Shown here in pieces: positions 45,444 through 56,281 of a stretch of 64,000 nt of DNA. The stretch is from Calycina herbarum (lineage: Eukaryota; Ascomycota; Leotiomycetes; Helotiales; Pezizellaceae), in the NCBI GenBank assembly GCA_001414485.1, contig LLEY01000069.1, forward strand, positions 1-64,000, given 5' to 3'. A model generated the notes under the pieces. That model was not told the DNA's origin, did not search any database, and was given only the letters and a program-made list of their open reading frames with translations. The position numbers and the translations under genes were made by a program. Within the stretch, counting starts at the first letter, position 1. Each line of letters opens with the position of its first letter.

Positions 45444-48400
45444 TCACAGCCCCGGTTTCGAAAACATGTTCGCTCCAATCTTTCTCCCCGCCGTCTTTTC
45501 ATACCCAGCTTGCGTTCTCATCATCTGAGGACTGGGGATACTGCTAAGGTCGGACATCTGGCTGCCTTTCATTTCAACACCTGCGATTTTGGCCATCACC
45601 TCGGCACGTATACGCTTTTTCTCTTTCACGCTCTCCGTTTCCGAATCGCTCGAATCTGAATCTGAATCGGAGCCCGAGCTAGAAGATTTCGCTTTGGTGA
45701 TCTTTTGAGAGGCTGTAACGGCCACCTTTGTCTTAGGGGCCTCGTCCTCATCAGATGAAGTATCATCATCACTCTCTTCTTCCTCATCTGAATCGTGCTG
45801 CTTCAAGGTTCGTTGTGAAGGTCGTGGCCCCGTAATTCCATTCGTTGTTGATGTCGCCAAAGTTGACTTCCTCGAGTTGAGTTGCGAAAGGCTTGCACCG
45901 AATTTAATCGATGGCCTGCTGGATGGTGGCAGCGGAAGAGCACTCGAGGTTGGCGGGTACTTGATGGAACTCGAGGTATAGCTCGGTCGAGCTTCAAAAT
46001 TATCAGATGTCAGCTGATTTGCTATTTCTTCTTGGGTGTCTGCTTCATCGGTATCATCCTTACCCGTCGGGATTGAGCTATTGTTCAAGGTCTTGTGGCG
46101 AGGTAATTGTGGACTCGATTTAGGATCTTCTGTTTCCTTCTCTTCCTCTTCCTCTTCTTCCCCCGACGAGCTTTCGTCGTTTGATTCAGAATCAGATTTT
46201 GAGGTTTTAGATTCAGCAGGGGCATCTTCCATTATCTCGTCTTCATCATCTTCCTCGTCAGAACTACTGTCCGACGCCGGCGACGCTTTCCGTTGAGGCT
46301 TTGTGATTTTTGCGGGCTGAGGATGTTGACTGAAGGTTATAGGTGAGCGGCTATCTCGTGCGGATGATCGTTCGCTAGCGTCGTCTGCTTGTTCATCGTC
46401 TGCCAATTCAGACTCGGGCGTAATCTTCTTCTGGGTTGTAGAACGGCTCTCTGTTTCAACAGGATGTACACCTGCTTTATCTTTAGAGACTTCATCAGCT
46501 CCAGCCGTGGTTTTCGCTTGCGGCTTCACGGGTTTTGATTTTAGCTTTTCTATAGAAGAGTTAGAAATCACACGAAAAGTCACAAACTTGACCCCAATAA
46601 TTGGACGTAAAGCAAAATCGGCTTACCTGCGACCGATGGTTTCTTATCAGGACTGCTTGCAGAATCAGACTCAGAATCAGAACTAGAGTCTGAAGATTCC
46701 GAGTTTTCTGCAAGACTGGCGATTTTCTCCGCAGCCTCCTCCGCTAACGATTTCTGAGCCGGTGCAGTGATCTTCTTGGGAGGGGGAGGCATCGATTTTG
46801 AACCCTTTTTGTCAGCGGGGGGAGATGCTTTCTTTGGCGCAGGTGCAGTCTTTTTAACAGCTAAGGGTGAAGTGCTACGCTCCTTGCTACTTCCCTTGAG
46901 TATACTTGTAATAGGAGGCAGGATACGGGTGGTTGATTTCTTCACTGGTGGCAAAACTTATTCATATTGTTAACGACATAAGAAGACAACGGGCCAGAAT
47001 TGACTTACTAGAAACAGGCTTGGTCGATTGTTGCGTAGAGGGTTTGGAAGAAAACGGCTCCGGATTGGATGATGGTACAGGCGAAGGTTTCTTGGTGTTT
47101 TCTGGTACAGATCGCGCAGGTACAGTTTTTGGGGCACAAGTTTGGACGGCGGCTCCTGCCTTCCGAGGTAGCACCTTGGTGGGAGGTTTGATCGGAGTTT
47201 CCTGCTTTGTTCCATCTGAAAATGATAAACTATCTGCAAATGATATCCGCCTATTTTTGTCTTTTGGCAATGAGTTTTTTGGCAATGGCATCTGTGCCTC
47301 AATCCCAACGTCCGGCGACTTTGAGTGAACAGAGGGAGAAGATTTGAGAGAAGATTTTCGACCACTTGGAATGAATGGGGTGGAAGATTGTGGCCTGTTA
47401 GGACCCGGTGTGCCGGAAAGGGAGCGTCGGTTTTGACGTGGTTCCGCACTATCTGATGCCACTCTAGAAGCAGCTTGGGCAAGTTCACTTGCTTTCTTTG
47501 CAGCTGCAGCTGACCTCTCACGACGAATACGCTCTTCTTCAACTTCCCGAATTGGCCTGGCTTCCTCTGCCTCTATCCTTAGACGTTCAGACTCTGCCTT
47601 TTCTCTTGCTATCCTCTCCTCGTCCTTTCGCTTTGGCTCTTGAACCTTGAGCTCTGATTTCCGCTTTGCTTCCTCGGCTTCCTTCTTTTCGCGGTCAGCA
47701 AGCTCAACACGCAAACGAGCGGCTTCGGCTTCGACGGCTGCAGCCCGTTCAGCTTCGTCCTTTCGCAGTTTCTCCTGTTCCTCACGCCTCGATCGCTCTT
47801 CTTCATCGGCCGCTTTCTTCTCCTCCGCTTGTCGCTGGCGCTGTTCTGCAGCTAACGCTGCTGCTGTCGCTGCTGTCGGTTTCTTTGCGTTTTCGCTCTC
47901 CTGTTTTTGTTTCTCATAACGTTCCTTACTACCAGGTGTAAGAGGCAATTCCCCAGGAGTGTGCCCATTTGAACCATTGCCGCGAGATCGAGAATTTTGT
48001 CGGGGATTATTCGGAGGAGTCCTGACTTTGTTCGCAAAATCTCGACCCGGTAGGCCAGATTTAGGACTATTTCTAATCTTCAACTTGGTTGCTTTATTCA
48101 AACTGTTGATTGCCGCATTGTCGTCTCCCTCGTCTCCAGAGGGTACGTCCCAGATTGACTTCTCTCCCGGAGGTTGCCCATTTCCATTTCCATTTCCATT
48201 TACATGTACAAATTTTTTGGCTGAGTTGGGTAACCCGTTTGAAAGAGAGCCAAGACTCTTTCGCTTGCTTGCCCCTTTTGAGCTTCCATTCACGACCTGG
48301 GCTTCTGATAATGGGCTTGTTGCTGCCGTAGATACTGATGTTCCTCGCTCTCCCCCAGGAATATGATAACTTGCACTGGTCGCCCGTGGATTCGATGGAT

Positions 48401-49392
48401 TCGATGTATTGGGAACTTGAAATTGGTCTTTCGCGGATACTACTCGAGGCTTGAACTTGGGCTTTGCCGAATTACTCAGATTCTCGACCGGCTTCAAAAT
48501 TGTAGACTTTCGAGATTGCAGATCAGTTGAAGGGCTTCGGTGGCTAGGAATATTATGCGGACTGGAAGGAGGAGGGGACGGAGTCTCGGGAATTTCTGGC
48601 TGTACCACTCTTACATTTCGCACCTTGTTGATGGGCGCAGTATTCAAATCCAAGTCCAGACTCCCCTGCGAACTGGGCACCATATTGAAGTCGGCTTTCC
48701 GTCCATTGATACTTGGTAACGGTTGTTCATTTATACTCGGCGATCGACGGAGCTGTGGTGGGGTTTCCAGTGAAGGTAGAGGAAGGTCGGGATCCGGACC
48801 CAAAATTTCTCTCCTCTGCCTTTTGTTTGAGGTCGTCTGAGTGAGGCTACTTTCTCTGTCCCTCTTTCGGCTAGGAGGTTGGGCGTAGTGAATTGGGGCT
48901 TCGATCTGCAGCGGCGCAGAGGCAGGAGGGAGCGATGCAAAGGTACTCGGTTCGTATCGAAGGGCAGAGGTGGGTGGTACAGAGTCGCGCGGGTTGGGAT
49001 TCGCGGAAGCTTGTATCATTCGAATGGTATCCTTGTTGGAAAATATATTCCCCAGAACCTCCCCCTGTGTGATGTCAAATCCCTCATCATCCTGACACTT
49101 CTTGACAGTCAATATTCTGCGCAAAAATGGGCAAGTTAGCAAGGGTTCACCTTCGACCAGCAGCCCAGACCCGACTCGGCGCAAGAGGGAAGGTTACTAC
49201 TCACTCGCCATAATTGATCTTATAAGTACTGCAAGCCTTGATGCAGAACTCTCTAACGGTCGCACTTGGCTGGGTAGAGACCCGAAAACAACGGATTGGT
49301 TTCTCGGATACGGTGAAGCTTGGATCTGCGAAAAGCTCTACTCTCAGTGAATAAGGCGCGGGCGGCGGCGGCGGCGGCATGGGTATCGACAT
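45444..49392 (-). CDS. Nucleolar Dnt1/Net1-like protein, 1243 aa
   Basis: Exons 49205-49392, 47009-49116, 46627-46956 and 45444-46549 (introns 88, 52 and 77 bp) sum to 3732 nt. The first ~110 residues form a ubiquitin-like Dnt1/Net1 N-terminal domain: a strand-rich start (YSLRVELFADPSF), then FCIKACSTYKINYGE joined across the first intron to ILTVKKCQDDEGFDI. In yeasts, proteins with this domain sit in the nucleolus and help control Cdc14 phosphatase and rDNA silencing. The rest is low complexity. It has Pro/Ser-rich segments, a highly charged Ala/Glu/Arg coiled coil at about 480-620, Lys/Pro-rich stretches, and several Ser/Asp/Glu runs toward the end (SDSSSDSESDS, EEEEEEEKE). The end reads FSKPGL. 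The domain call is good; the exact role in filamentous fungi is inferred. Confidence 0.8.
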
Positions 49393-50359
49393 GGCGATTG
49401 ATGGATGGTATCAAGGCAATGCTGAGGGGCAAGAATAATCAATTGTAAGAATGGCGGCACCTCTGAAGGAGGGTGGTGAAGAAGAGAGGTGCGGCGCATT
49501 GAGGGGAGTTGGTCGCAAGTCGGTCGATTGGGAGGGTCAAAGTGCTTCACTTTCTCTAGCTCGAGCGGGTCAGGTCCACTGTACGCCAAAAATCGCGTGA
49601 AATTTAAGCTTTCGGGACTGGGACTTTCTCGCGTCTTTTCTGCCGGGCCAGGTACGGATTAGTGAAAGTCATTTGTCGGAGCCAAGTAACCTTACCGAAG
49701 ATGAAGAATGAATAGGTATTGTTGTTTACGTTGAAGTTGGCATTCCCTCAGCTTCTGATTAAATGACGCCACGGCCAGCCACAATGGTCGGGGGAGATTA
49801 ATCTTCCGTTTGCCAATCTGCCAGTATCTGAACTGATAGGGATAAGAGCAGGGGGGTTTGTAGAAAGAGTCAAATAAGTCGGGGTTGGGGATTGGAAAAC
49901 TCGGGAGCGATTTTTTGAAAACACGAGTCCAAGGTTCGAGGTCGAGGGATACCTATATATGGTGAATCTGTATGCGTTGCTCACCGAAGACTACAGATTA
50001 TTGGGACGGCGACTTGCAGCTCTCCGTCTCAGCGTGGCATGCGGGCGAGGGGGCATCGTATTAAATCCCAGCATAGCAAACAGAAGCAAACAAACGCTTA
50101 TCATTCGAAGCTCGATGAGTTTTGCAAAACCTTATGACCAAACCGCAGAGAACCATCGAAACTCAAAACTCCTACCCTTCCTATATATACCCAATCGATA
50201 CCCGGGTATGCCTTCAATTCGTTACAATCCATCCCTCCCAGTCAAACTGGGCCATAAAACAACCAAATCAATCCAGTCGAACCCAACCCTAGAACTCCAT
50301 TTGTTTCCACAACACCATCCATTCAAACAACCCAAGCAGCCGTCCGTACTCCATTCCCC
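49393..50359. other. Intergenic, 5' of the Dnt1-like gene
   Basis: No supported gene. The right half (50200-50359) is C- and A-rich on the plus strand. The first few hundred bases probably hold the Dnt1-like promoter and leader. Confidence 0.4.
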
Positions 50360-50944
50360 TCAAACTCTCCCCCCTCCAAACCTTCCAACAACAAACCCCC
50401 AAACCCACCCCACCAACCCCACAATCCCAAGTAGACATCCCAAAAGAACAGCAACAATCCCAACCGCAACACTATTCCTCATCTCAAAAGCATCATCAAA
50501 TTCCCTCTTCATCATCTTCCTCTGTTTGGTATGCCAATGCCATGGTTCCTCTTTCCCTTTCCCTTCTTTCCCTTTTACCCCTCCATCCGGACTCACGGCC
50601 CCAGGACTGGCGCCGGCATTAGGGCTTTTGACATACTCATAAGGCCCCTCTCCCCCCTCCTTCCTCCTAAAAACAACACCATGCAAGAATCCCCGTATGC
50701 TTTGTATGATACCCCCAGATCCAGCAGAGGGTTCGCGATTCGCAATTCGTAAATAGTGATTCCGCGAGTCGATAAGAGCAAGTGATAATATAAAACTCAA
50801 GAACGCGAGCGGAGCAAGAAAAAACTATAAACCATTCATTAGCCTCCTCTCCCTCTTTCTGCGGACAGGTAAAATACAAACCCTAGAAATAGCACCCTCC
50901 TTCCCTCCCGCGCCCGCATAAACTTCCGATGGTTTGGAAGACAT
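50360..50944 (-). CDS. Small single-membrane-segment hypothetical protein, 5' exon uncertain
   Basis: A coding-like stretch at 50360 to about 50730 reads QSIRGFLHGVVFRRKEGGEG, then a Gly/Lys/Pro-rich linker and a KQRKMMKREFDDAFEMRNS amphipathic part. It closes with a clear membrane segment, VAVGIVAVLLGCLLGIVGLV, near the C-terminus, the layout of a tail-anchored protein. This frame has no ATG at its start. An ATG at 50944 opens 21 codons (MSSKPSEVYAGAGGKEGAISR) ending at a GTTTGT donor, which could be the first exon. The phases only fit an acceptor near 50690, which would drop the RGFLHG part. No family is recognised and the intron is unresolved. Confidence 0.45.
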
Positions 50945-51594
50945 CTCGCATGCGACGTTGGAATCGACCAGAGAGAGGGTTTATGCGTGTCTGCGCAAGT
51001 ATTTACTGGCTTGCCGAGATGATCTCGCGGATTGGTGAAGGCTCAAGGTTGATGGGTTTCCATTGTTCGATTGCGAAGACACCCCTCTATATCCTTTTTT
51101 GACTTCCAGTGGCTTTGTAGATGTCGGGTGTCTCGGAGGGAGCAGCCCAAAATACGCGTATGAACCAATTTTTGGGCGGGAGAGATGCCAAGACTGAAAC
51201 GTCATGGGCGCAGTTTGAAGTGCCGATGAGCGAGTCCGAGTGCGAGGTATTCTTTAGAGTTACCAACTCTGCTCTTGGATCAGTTTATTTGAAGAATTTC
51301 TTCCAAAACTTTTAGTACAACAGTTTTAAAGAAAGGCTATTTAGACATAGACATAGACATATTTTGTAAGCATTGCTAGCAAATTGAGTTACTTGACCAA
51401 ACTTCAGATGTGATCTAGGGTTCCTCATTAAAAAGTAAATATTTTTATATTTCATCACTTTGGGGTTCAATTACAATTAGGACCTAGTAGTTGACTTTGG
51501 AAACTGTCATTCGCTTTTGTCTTCTCATTCGTACATCGTTAGTGTCGTTCAGTCAGAATGTTCCCCCCTGGGTATCCTAAATCGCATCTTCCCT
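50945..51594. other. Intergenic, no gene
   Basis: No supported frame. The short phrase ACATAG is repeated near 51343-51359, and the right half is AT-rich. Confidence 0.4.
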
Positions 51595-52831
51595 TCATCC
51601 AGTTCTGGTATTCGCAATATTCAAGACCAAAATGTCTGTTGCGCCGACTTCCGTCAAATCATCCATAACCGTAGCAATCTTCTTCTTTTCCACCATTGAA
51701 CTGACTGCCACCCATCCTTCTGTCTCGAGCGCATTGATGGTTGGTGCCCGCTTTCCTGGTGTGATCTTTGCTGCTTCTGCTAACTTCTCTCTTGAAACAT
51801 TGTATTGGCAAAGAATGTATTTCTGTGCAGCTATAAAGTGTTAGTGAAAAAAGGGGGGATAATACAGGAAGTAAGGTATGACTGACTAATAACGCCCTGT
51901 ATTCTGGAGGCGATGAGGTTAACTAGCTGAGGGTTTGTTGGATTCTTCGACTTGACGAGGACTGCAATACTTGATTCTACTGTATCAATTGCTTTCAGAC
52001 CTGCAGCTTTCATCGTCTCTCCGGATTCTAAAATATGTTAGTTACGAAAGACTCGGTTAAACAATTTACTCACCAACAAGATCAACAATTCCATCTGCTA
52101 CACCAAGAGCGCATGCAGCTTCAACACTTCCGCTGAGCTCAATAATTTTAGTCCTCAACTTCTTTGCTGGCTCCGTTCCATTTGCAGCATCAGCCTCCTT
52201 TTCCAACTTTGCAAAATAATCCTCAGCCAAGTGAACAAAGCTGGTTCCAATATTCTTTCCAACCAAGTCTGCTGGTGTTGCATATGGTCCCTTCTCTGGC
52301 ACTTGAACTTGTAACTTGCAAGCGCCAAAACCCAAGTCCATTATTTCCTCGCAACCTTGGTGACTATCAACTTCCGTAGGAGTCGAGTTTTCGGATTCCG
52401 CACGCTGCCTCCTAGCTGACAATACTCCGGATTCATGTTCAGCAACAGTATCTCGTCCGGTTATACCAAGACTGACTCGACCTTCACCGACAAAGGTGGG
52501 GATATCTGCGGCTGGGAGGAAAATGAGGGCGATTGGGAGATTCTTGACGAGGGCGATGTCGAGCCGTGATTCTCTTCTGAACTGAATATCTGCCCCTTCT
52601 AGTAGATTGAGTGCTGCTTGTAATAGTCTACCCTCTGCAAAGCGTGGTTAGCAAAGAAATTCTACCCAATTGGTATGTTGACTCACTCTTTGGAACTGCG
52701 AATAGCAACCTCCCCTCTAAGCTTTCCGGGTTGTTAGCAAAAGAATCGTGCAATTCGCCAGAAAGAATTATGCAAGGCATCTTGAATAAAGTGAAATGAG
52801 GGGAAAGGTCTTACTGATTGACAAGATCCAT
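51595..52831 (-). CDS. HIS1: ATP phosphoribosyltransferase (first step of histidine synthesis)
   Basis: Catalyses condensation of ATP and PRPP, the committed and feedback-inhibited step of histidine biosynthesis. Five exons (52815-52831, 52687-52721, 52074-52634, 51887-52027, 51595-51830) sum to 990 nt, 329 aa; the yeast enzyme has 297. The first two exons are only 17 and 35 nt. Splicing them gives MDLVNHLEGRLLFAVPKKGR, which matches the fungal start closely and confirms the joins. The PRPP-binding loop region (SGSVEAACALGVADGIVDLV) and the C-terminal regulatory domain (ALETEGWVAVSSMVEKKKI) are both present, so this is the long, hexameric form. A Ser/Thr/Glu-rich insertion (RRQRAESENSTPTEVD) separates the first two subdomains. 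Divergent from RPS28 across 515 bp. Confidence 0.95.
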
Positions 52832-53346
52832 TGCGCAAGACTTATGTTGTCCTAGACACTCGAGTACAGACAACTCAACGCACGTCTCCGATCGCGGGGT
52901 ACCTTTCAGGACTGGCAGGTGGAAGTTTTGTACTCTGAAAACCCCGCAGGCGAGTATCGTGATGCAGGAGAACCTGGTATGGACTTGCAGAGATCGAGGA
53001 TTGTGTCAAATGACAGGCCGGAACGAATGGCAGACGTGGGGTTTATAATGTTAGACTGCAGGAAATTCTTGTTGTTCCAAGCACCTCTGAACAAATTATT
53101 GAGCCACATGCACGGCCACGAGGATTTGCCCCACCTTAACGCCTAAAATACCAGGCCGTCGTAAACTTCAGACCCTAGCGCAATTTGAAGTCCCAAGGAT
53201 TCTCGGCACACAACAACGACGGAATATTTCAGCGTCCCCGAACAAAAATCCAAAATCTCGATCCTCTCCAGCGCATTTACAAAAGTCAGCCATTCCCCTC
53301 GAAATTATCGTCAAGAAAACGAAACTGATTGTTACAGATCGCCAAT
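52832..53346. promoter_or_regulatory. Shared divergent promoter region, HIS1 and RPS28
   Basis: The 515 bp between the two start codons must contain both promoters. The ATG of RPS28 is preceded by TTGTTACAG, which resembles an intron acceptor, so its leader may be spliced. I see no clear Gcn4-type TGACTCA site. Confidence 0.5.
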
Positions 53347-53741
53347 ATGGATGCCTCAAAAGTTCCCGTCAAGCTCGTTAAGGTCACCCGTGTTTTGGGC
53401 CGTACCGGTATGTTCCTCACGACCAGCACAAGAGCACCGCGATAGCGATGGAAGAAAGGAAAACGAGCGAATTCTGATGGTTATATCTAGGTTCCCGTGG
53501 AGGTGTCACTCAAGTCAGAGTAGAGTTCATGGACGACACCACCCGAAGCATTATCCGCAACGTCAAGGGCCCAGGTACGATTTCCCTCTTCGCGAATCCC
53601 CACCGAACTTTTCGCAGAATCTAGAGATGGAATACAGCTGGCGATGTTGGAGCATTCACTAACAAAATTGTTTTCACAGTCCGCGAAGACGATATTCTCT
53701 GCCTCCTCGAGTCCGAACGCGAAGCCCGAAGATTGAGATAA
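53347..53741 (+). CDS. RPS28: 40S ribosomal protein S28 (eS28)
   Basis: Component of the small ribosomal subunit near the mRNA exit site. Three short exons (53347-53407, 53491-53574, 53680-53741) separated by introns of 83 and 105 bp total 207 nt, 68 aa. The sequence is almost invariant in fungi and is complete here: [20 protein letters not shown], then [20 protein letters not shown], ending [11 protein letters not shown]. Intron positions interrupt glycine and proline/valine codons after the first base in both cases. Ribosomal protein introns sometimes carry small nucleolar RNAs; I could not identify C/D or H/ACA boxes with confidence. Confidence 0.97.
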
Positions 53742-55007
53742 GCGCATTGTTCTTTGGTCGTGGGGAAAATGGGGTTACACTGGTGCATTCATGAATTTTG
53801 CTAGGGAAATGGGGCGTGTACGTTGAGATACTCAATTCAGGGAGGTCGACTTTCACAATCCAAGAATACACCGGTTCTACAACAACATTAAAACATCTTT
53901 CGCATTGTTTTTGTGATGAATTGGCGACGGCCATGGGTGTGTGCGAGATACTGTTTGGATGCGAGGATTTCAATACCGGGCCCGGGATGATGAAGTGCTG
54001 GCAGTATTTCTTACGCGCTTCTTGCCTCTCAAAGTGGCTGGCTCACTTTGCATGCTGCGTTGCAGGTGAATTTGCTGGGTTGCCTTGGAGAGCTGCAGGG
54101 AGCGTATGCAGTACCTTCGACCGATTTTCTACGACTCTGGAAGTATCCAAACCCTCATAACTGGACTTTTTTAAATGACATACCCTGGATGGACAAAAAT
54201 CCATGGATGATTTAACTCTTACGTGGGGATAATGTCAATGAAGTCGTGGCATAGTGACGGTTCCGCTGACACTATCCCCATGTATGTTTTAACACTCTAA
54301 TTACTTATTGTTTTATCTGCTTCACAACAGTAATTGGTGGTTACTCGGCAAAGTTGCCTCTTTCGACCGTTCTTGCTTGTAATTCAATCTTTATTTGTTA
54401 GCCTTTGTGTATTCGACCATTTTGGTAGTTCTTTGGACGAGCACTGCCTCCGTATTTATTTTTCATTGTCAAGTCACCAGTGTAGTGACTGAGTAATGGC
54501 GTATTACTCTCTAATTATCTAAAATATGTTCTTTCTACTTAAAGAAACAGCTCCTCTTTTCTCTGTTGAATTCGACATTCCAGTAAAAATCTTATCCTCT
54601 CCGCCCTAGTTACTCAGAGGACCGGGGAGTAACGTCGGGCCTACTATCGGAGTACGGCCGAGTTGTCGGAATAATACCTGTACATTTCGAGTCTTGCAAA
54701 CATGCCTTGTCACCACATCCAAGTAACTACTTAGAGTAATACAGTGGTCACTCTTCTCTCTCTGAGTTGCTCAGAATAGCGTTGAGAAATTGAAAATTTA
54801 TTTATTAAACTGGTTCGTTTTCAATACCAGGCTTTTCTCAAGTTGTAAAGCAGAAAACTCGTTCATTCATTTCAGTATGCTAAAAAAGATATTGACATGA
54901 GATGTATACCCAGCCAGCAAGATCAAATCCAACCATCAAATGAACTCCATTCGCAGAATTTTGCTCACTGTCCCCCCATTAACTCCAAATATCACCATCC
55001 TTCGCCT
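53742..55007. other. Intergenic between RPS28 and peroxidase
   Basis: The first few hundred bases are probably the 3' end of RPS28. A frame of 120 codons at 53798-54160 is not supported by composition or motifs. Around 54300-54900 the sequence becomes AT-rich. The gene on the far side points toward this region, so both 3' ends lie here. Confidence 0.45.
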
Positions 55008-56105
55008 CTACCGAATTCTCGCATTAATTGGAGCAGCTCTCATATCCCTCTTATTACTTGTCCCCTTCGGAACAAAATCCGTGCAATCAGCCATGGTATT
55101 TCTATCCAATCCCCCCAACAACTGCATCTTCTCCATCGCTGCCTTGAATCCAACATCCCATCCAGCCTTGTTATCCACAAATTTCTTCATCTCAGGCCCC
55201 ACGCTCTCTTGTTTAGATAGATTAATGTCGCTGGGGAATGAAGCCATACCCTTCTGTGCTTCATAAGTTTGAGCATAGTAGTTCACATCCCATTTTCCAG
55301 GTGTAGTATCCTGCGGTGTCCCAGCTGTAATGTTCGGTACATTTTCCGCCTTGGAAGCCGTATGAGCACCCATCAAAGCAGCCAGCTGCGCGGCACTGAA
55401 TCCCTTGTCCTCGAAGAGCTTTAATAAACTGTCTCCGTCTGCGAAGGGACTCGGTAAGGTTCCTTCTGCGGCTGCTGTGGTGCTATCTTTTCTTCCGATG
55501 AATGTATCGAGTCGCGGCCCGCCAGGACAAGTCACGATTGCGACGCTGGAACCCATGACGATGAAATCTGCCATTGAGACGGTAAGGTATTTTGCTTTCA
55601 TTATCTTGAGTTTGTCGGCGTAGGCTTCGAGACCTTTGTTTTCTTGCCGGTTGTAGACTTCATCTGCGAGAATCAGGGAGCCGTCGCAGCCGCCTTTGTC
55701 GCCCATTGCTGTGGTCCAGGTTGCGCAGTCGTGGAAACATGTCTAATTTACTTCCGTTAGTACTGTTTTGTTAAAAGAAAAAAAGGAAGGGGAACCTACT
55801 CGGATTGCTGCTCTGGCATTGTCATTACATTGTCCATCGGGTCCCATGAAGTTCGCCGTATATTCCAACGCAATTGCCTGCCAGACGACTGGGCACGCTC
55901 CAGCTCTGTTTTCTTGTATGGTCGAGTTATCGCTATCTGTAGAGTTGTCGGCGCCGGTGGAGTCATCTTGTCTGGGGACAAGGAATATCGATTTGAGTGA
56001 TGGGACTGGAATCGATCTTCGAATCAATTGGATACTGTCTGAGAAACTGAAAGCATTGGAAGAGGTCACTGCCAGTGCAGCGACTACTGAGGTGGAGAAT
56101 CGCAT
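55008..56105 (-). CDS. Secreted class II heme peroxidase (AA2 family), 346 aa
   Basis: Extracellular peroxidase of the fungal class II (lignin/manganese/generic peroxidase) group, which oxidises phenolic or other substrates with hydrogen peroxide. Exons 55800-56105 and 55008-55742 (57-bp intron, TTAG acceptor) give 1041 nt. An N-terminal signal peptide (MRFSTSVVAALAVTSSNAFS) precedes a Ser/Asp/Asn-rich spacer. Key residues are present: distal Arg102 and His106 in RTCFHDCATW, a GGCDGS calcium-binding loop, and proximal His229 in LMGAHTASK. The C-terminus includes further cysteines. Ascomycete members usually lack the residues that define lignin or Mn peroxidases, so substrate class cannot be assigned here. 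A multicopper oxidase lies 2.4 kb away on the same strand. Confidence 0.92.
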
Positions 56106-56272
56106 CCTGTGAAATTAAAAGAAGTATTTTCAAAATTAAGAGATATGATTTGAAGTTGATCTGAGCAATTAGGCGAAAGCGAGAGCGAATTATGGGGTAG
56201 GTATCAAACCAAGGCAAGCAAGAAAAGAACACTGCTCTTCCGAAAATAAAAAAATGAGGATACTACATCCAT

Positions 56273-56281
56273 CTTTTTATA
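56273..56281 (-). promoter_or_regulatory. Possible TATA box of the peroxidase gene
   Basis: On the minus strand the sequence TATAAAAAG lies about 170 bp upstream of the peroxidase start codon, a plausible core promoter position for a fungal gene with a leader of about 100 bases or more. Not tested. Confidence 0.35.

Noticed and set aside
45882..46296. Ser-rich plus-strand frames inside the Dnt1-like gene
   Set aside because: They are mirror images of the acidic and serine runs of the minus-strand gene.
53798..54160. 120-codon frame after RPS28
   Set aside because: It lies where the RPS28 3' end is expected and its composition is unlike a conserved protein.
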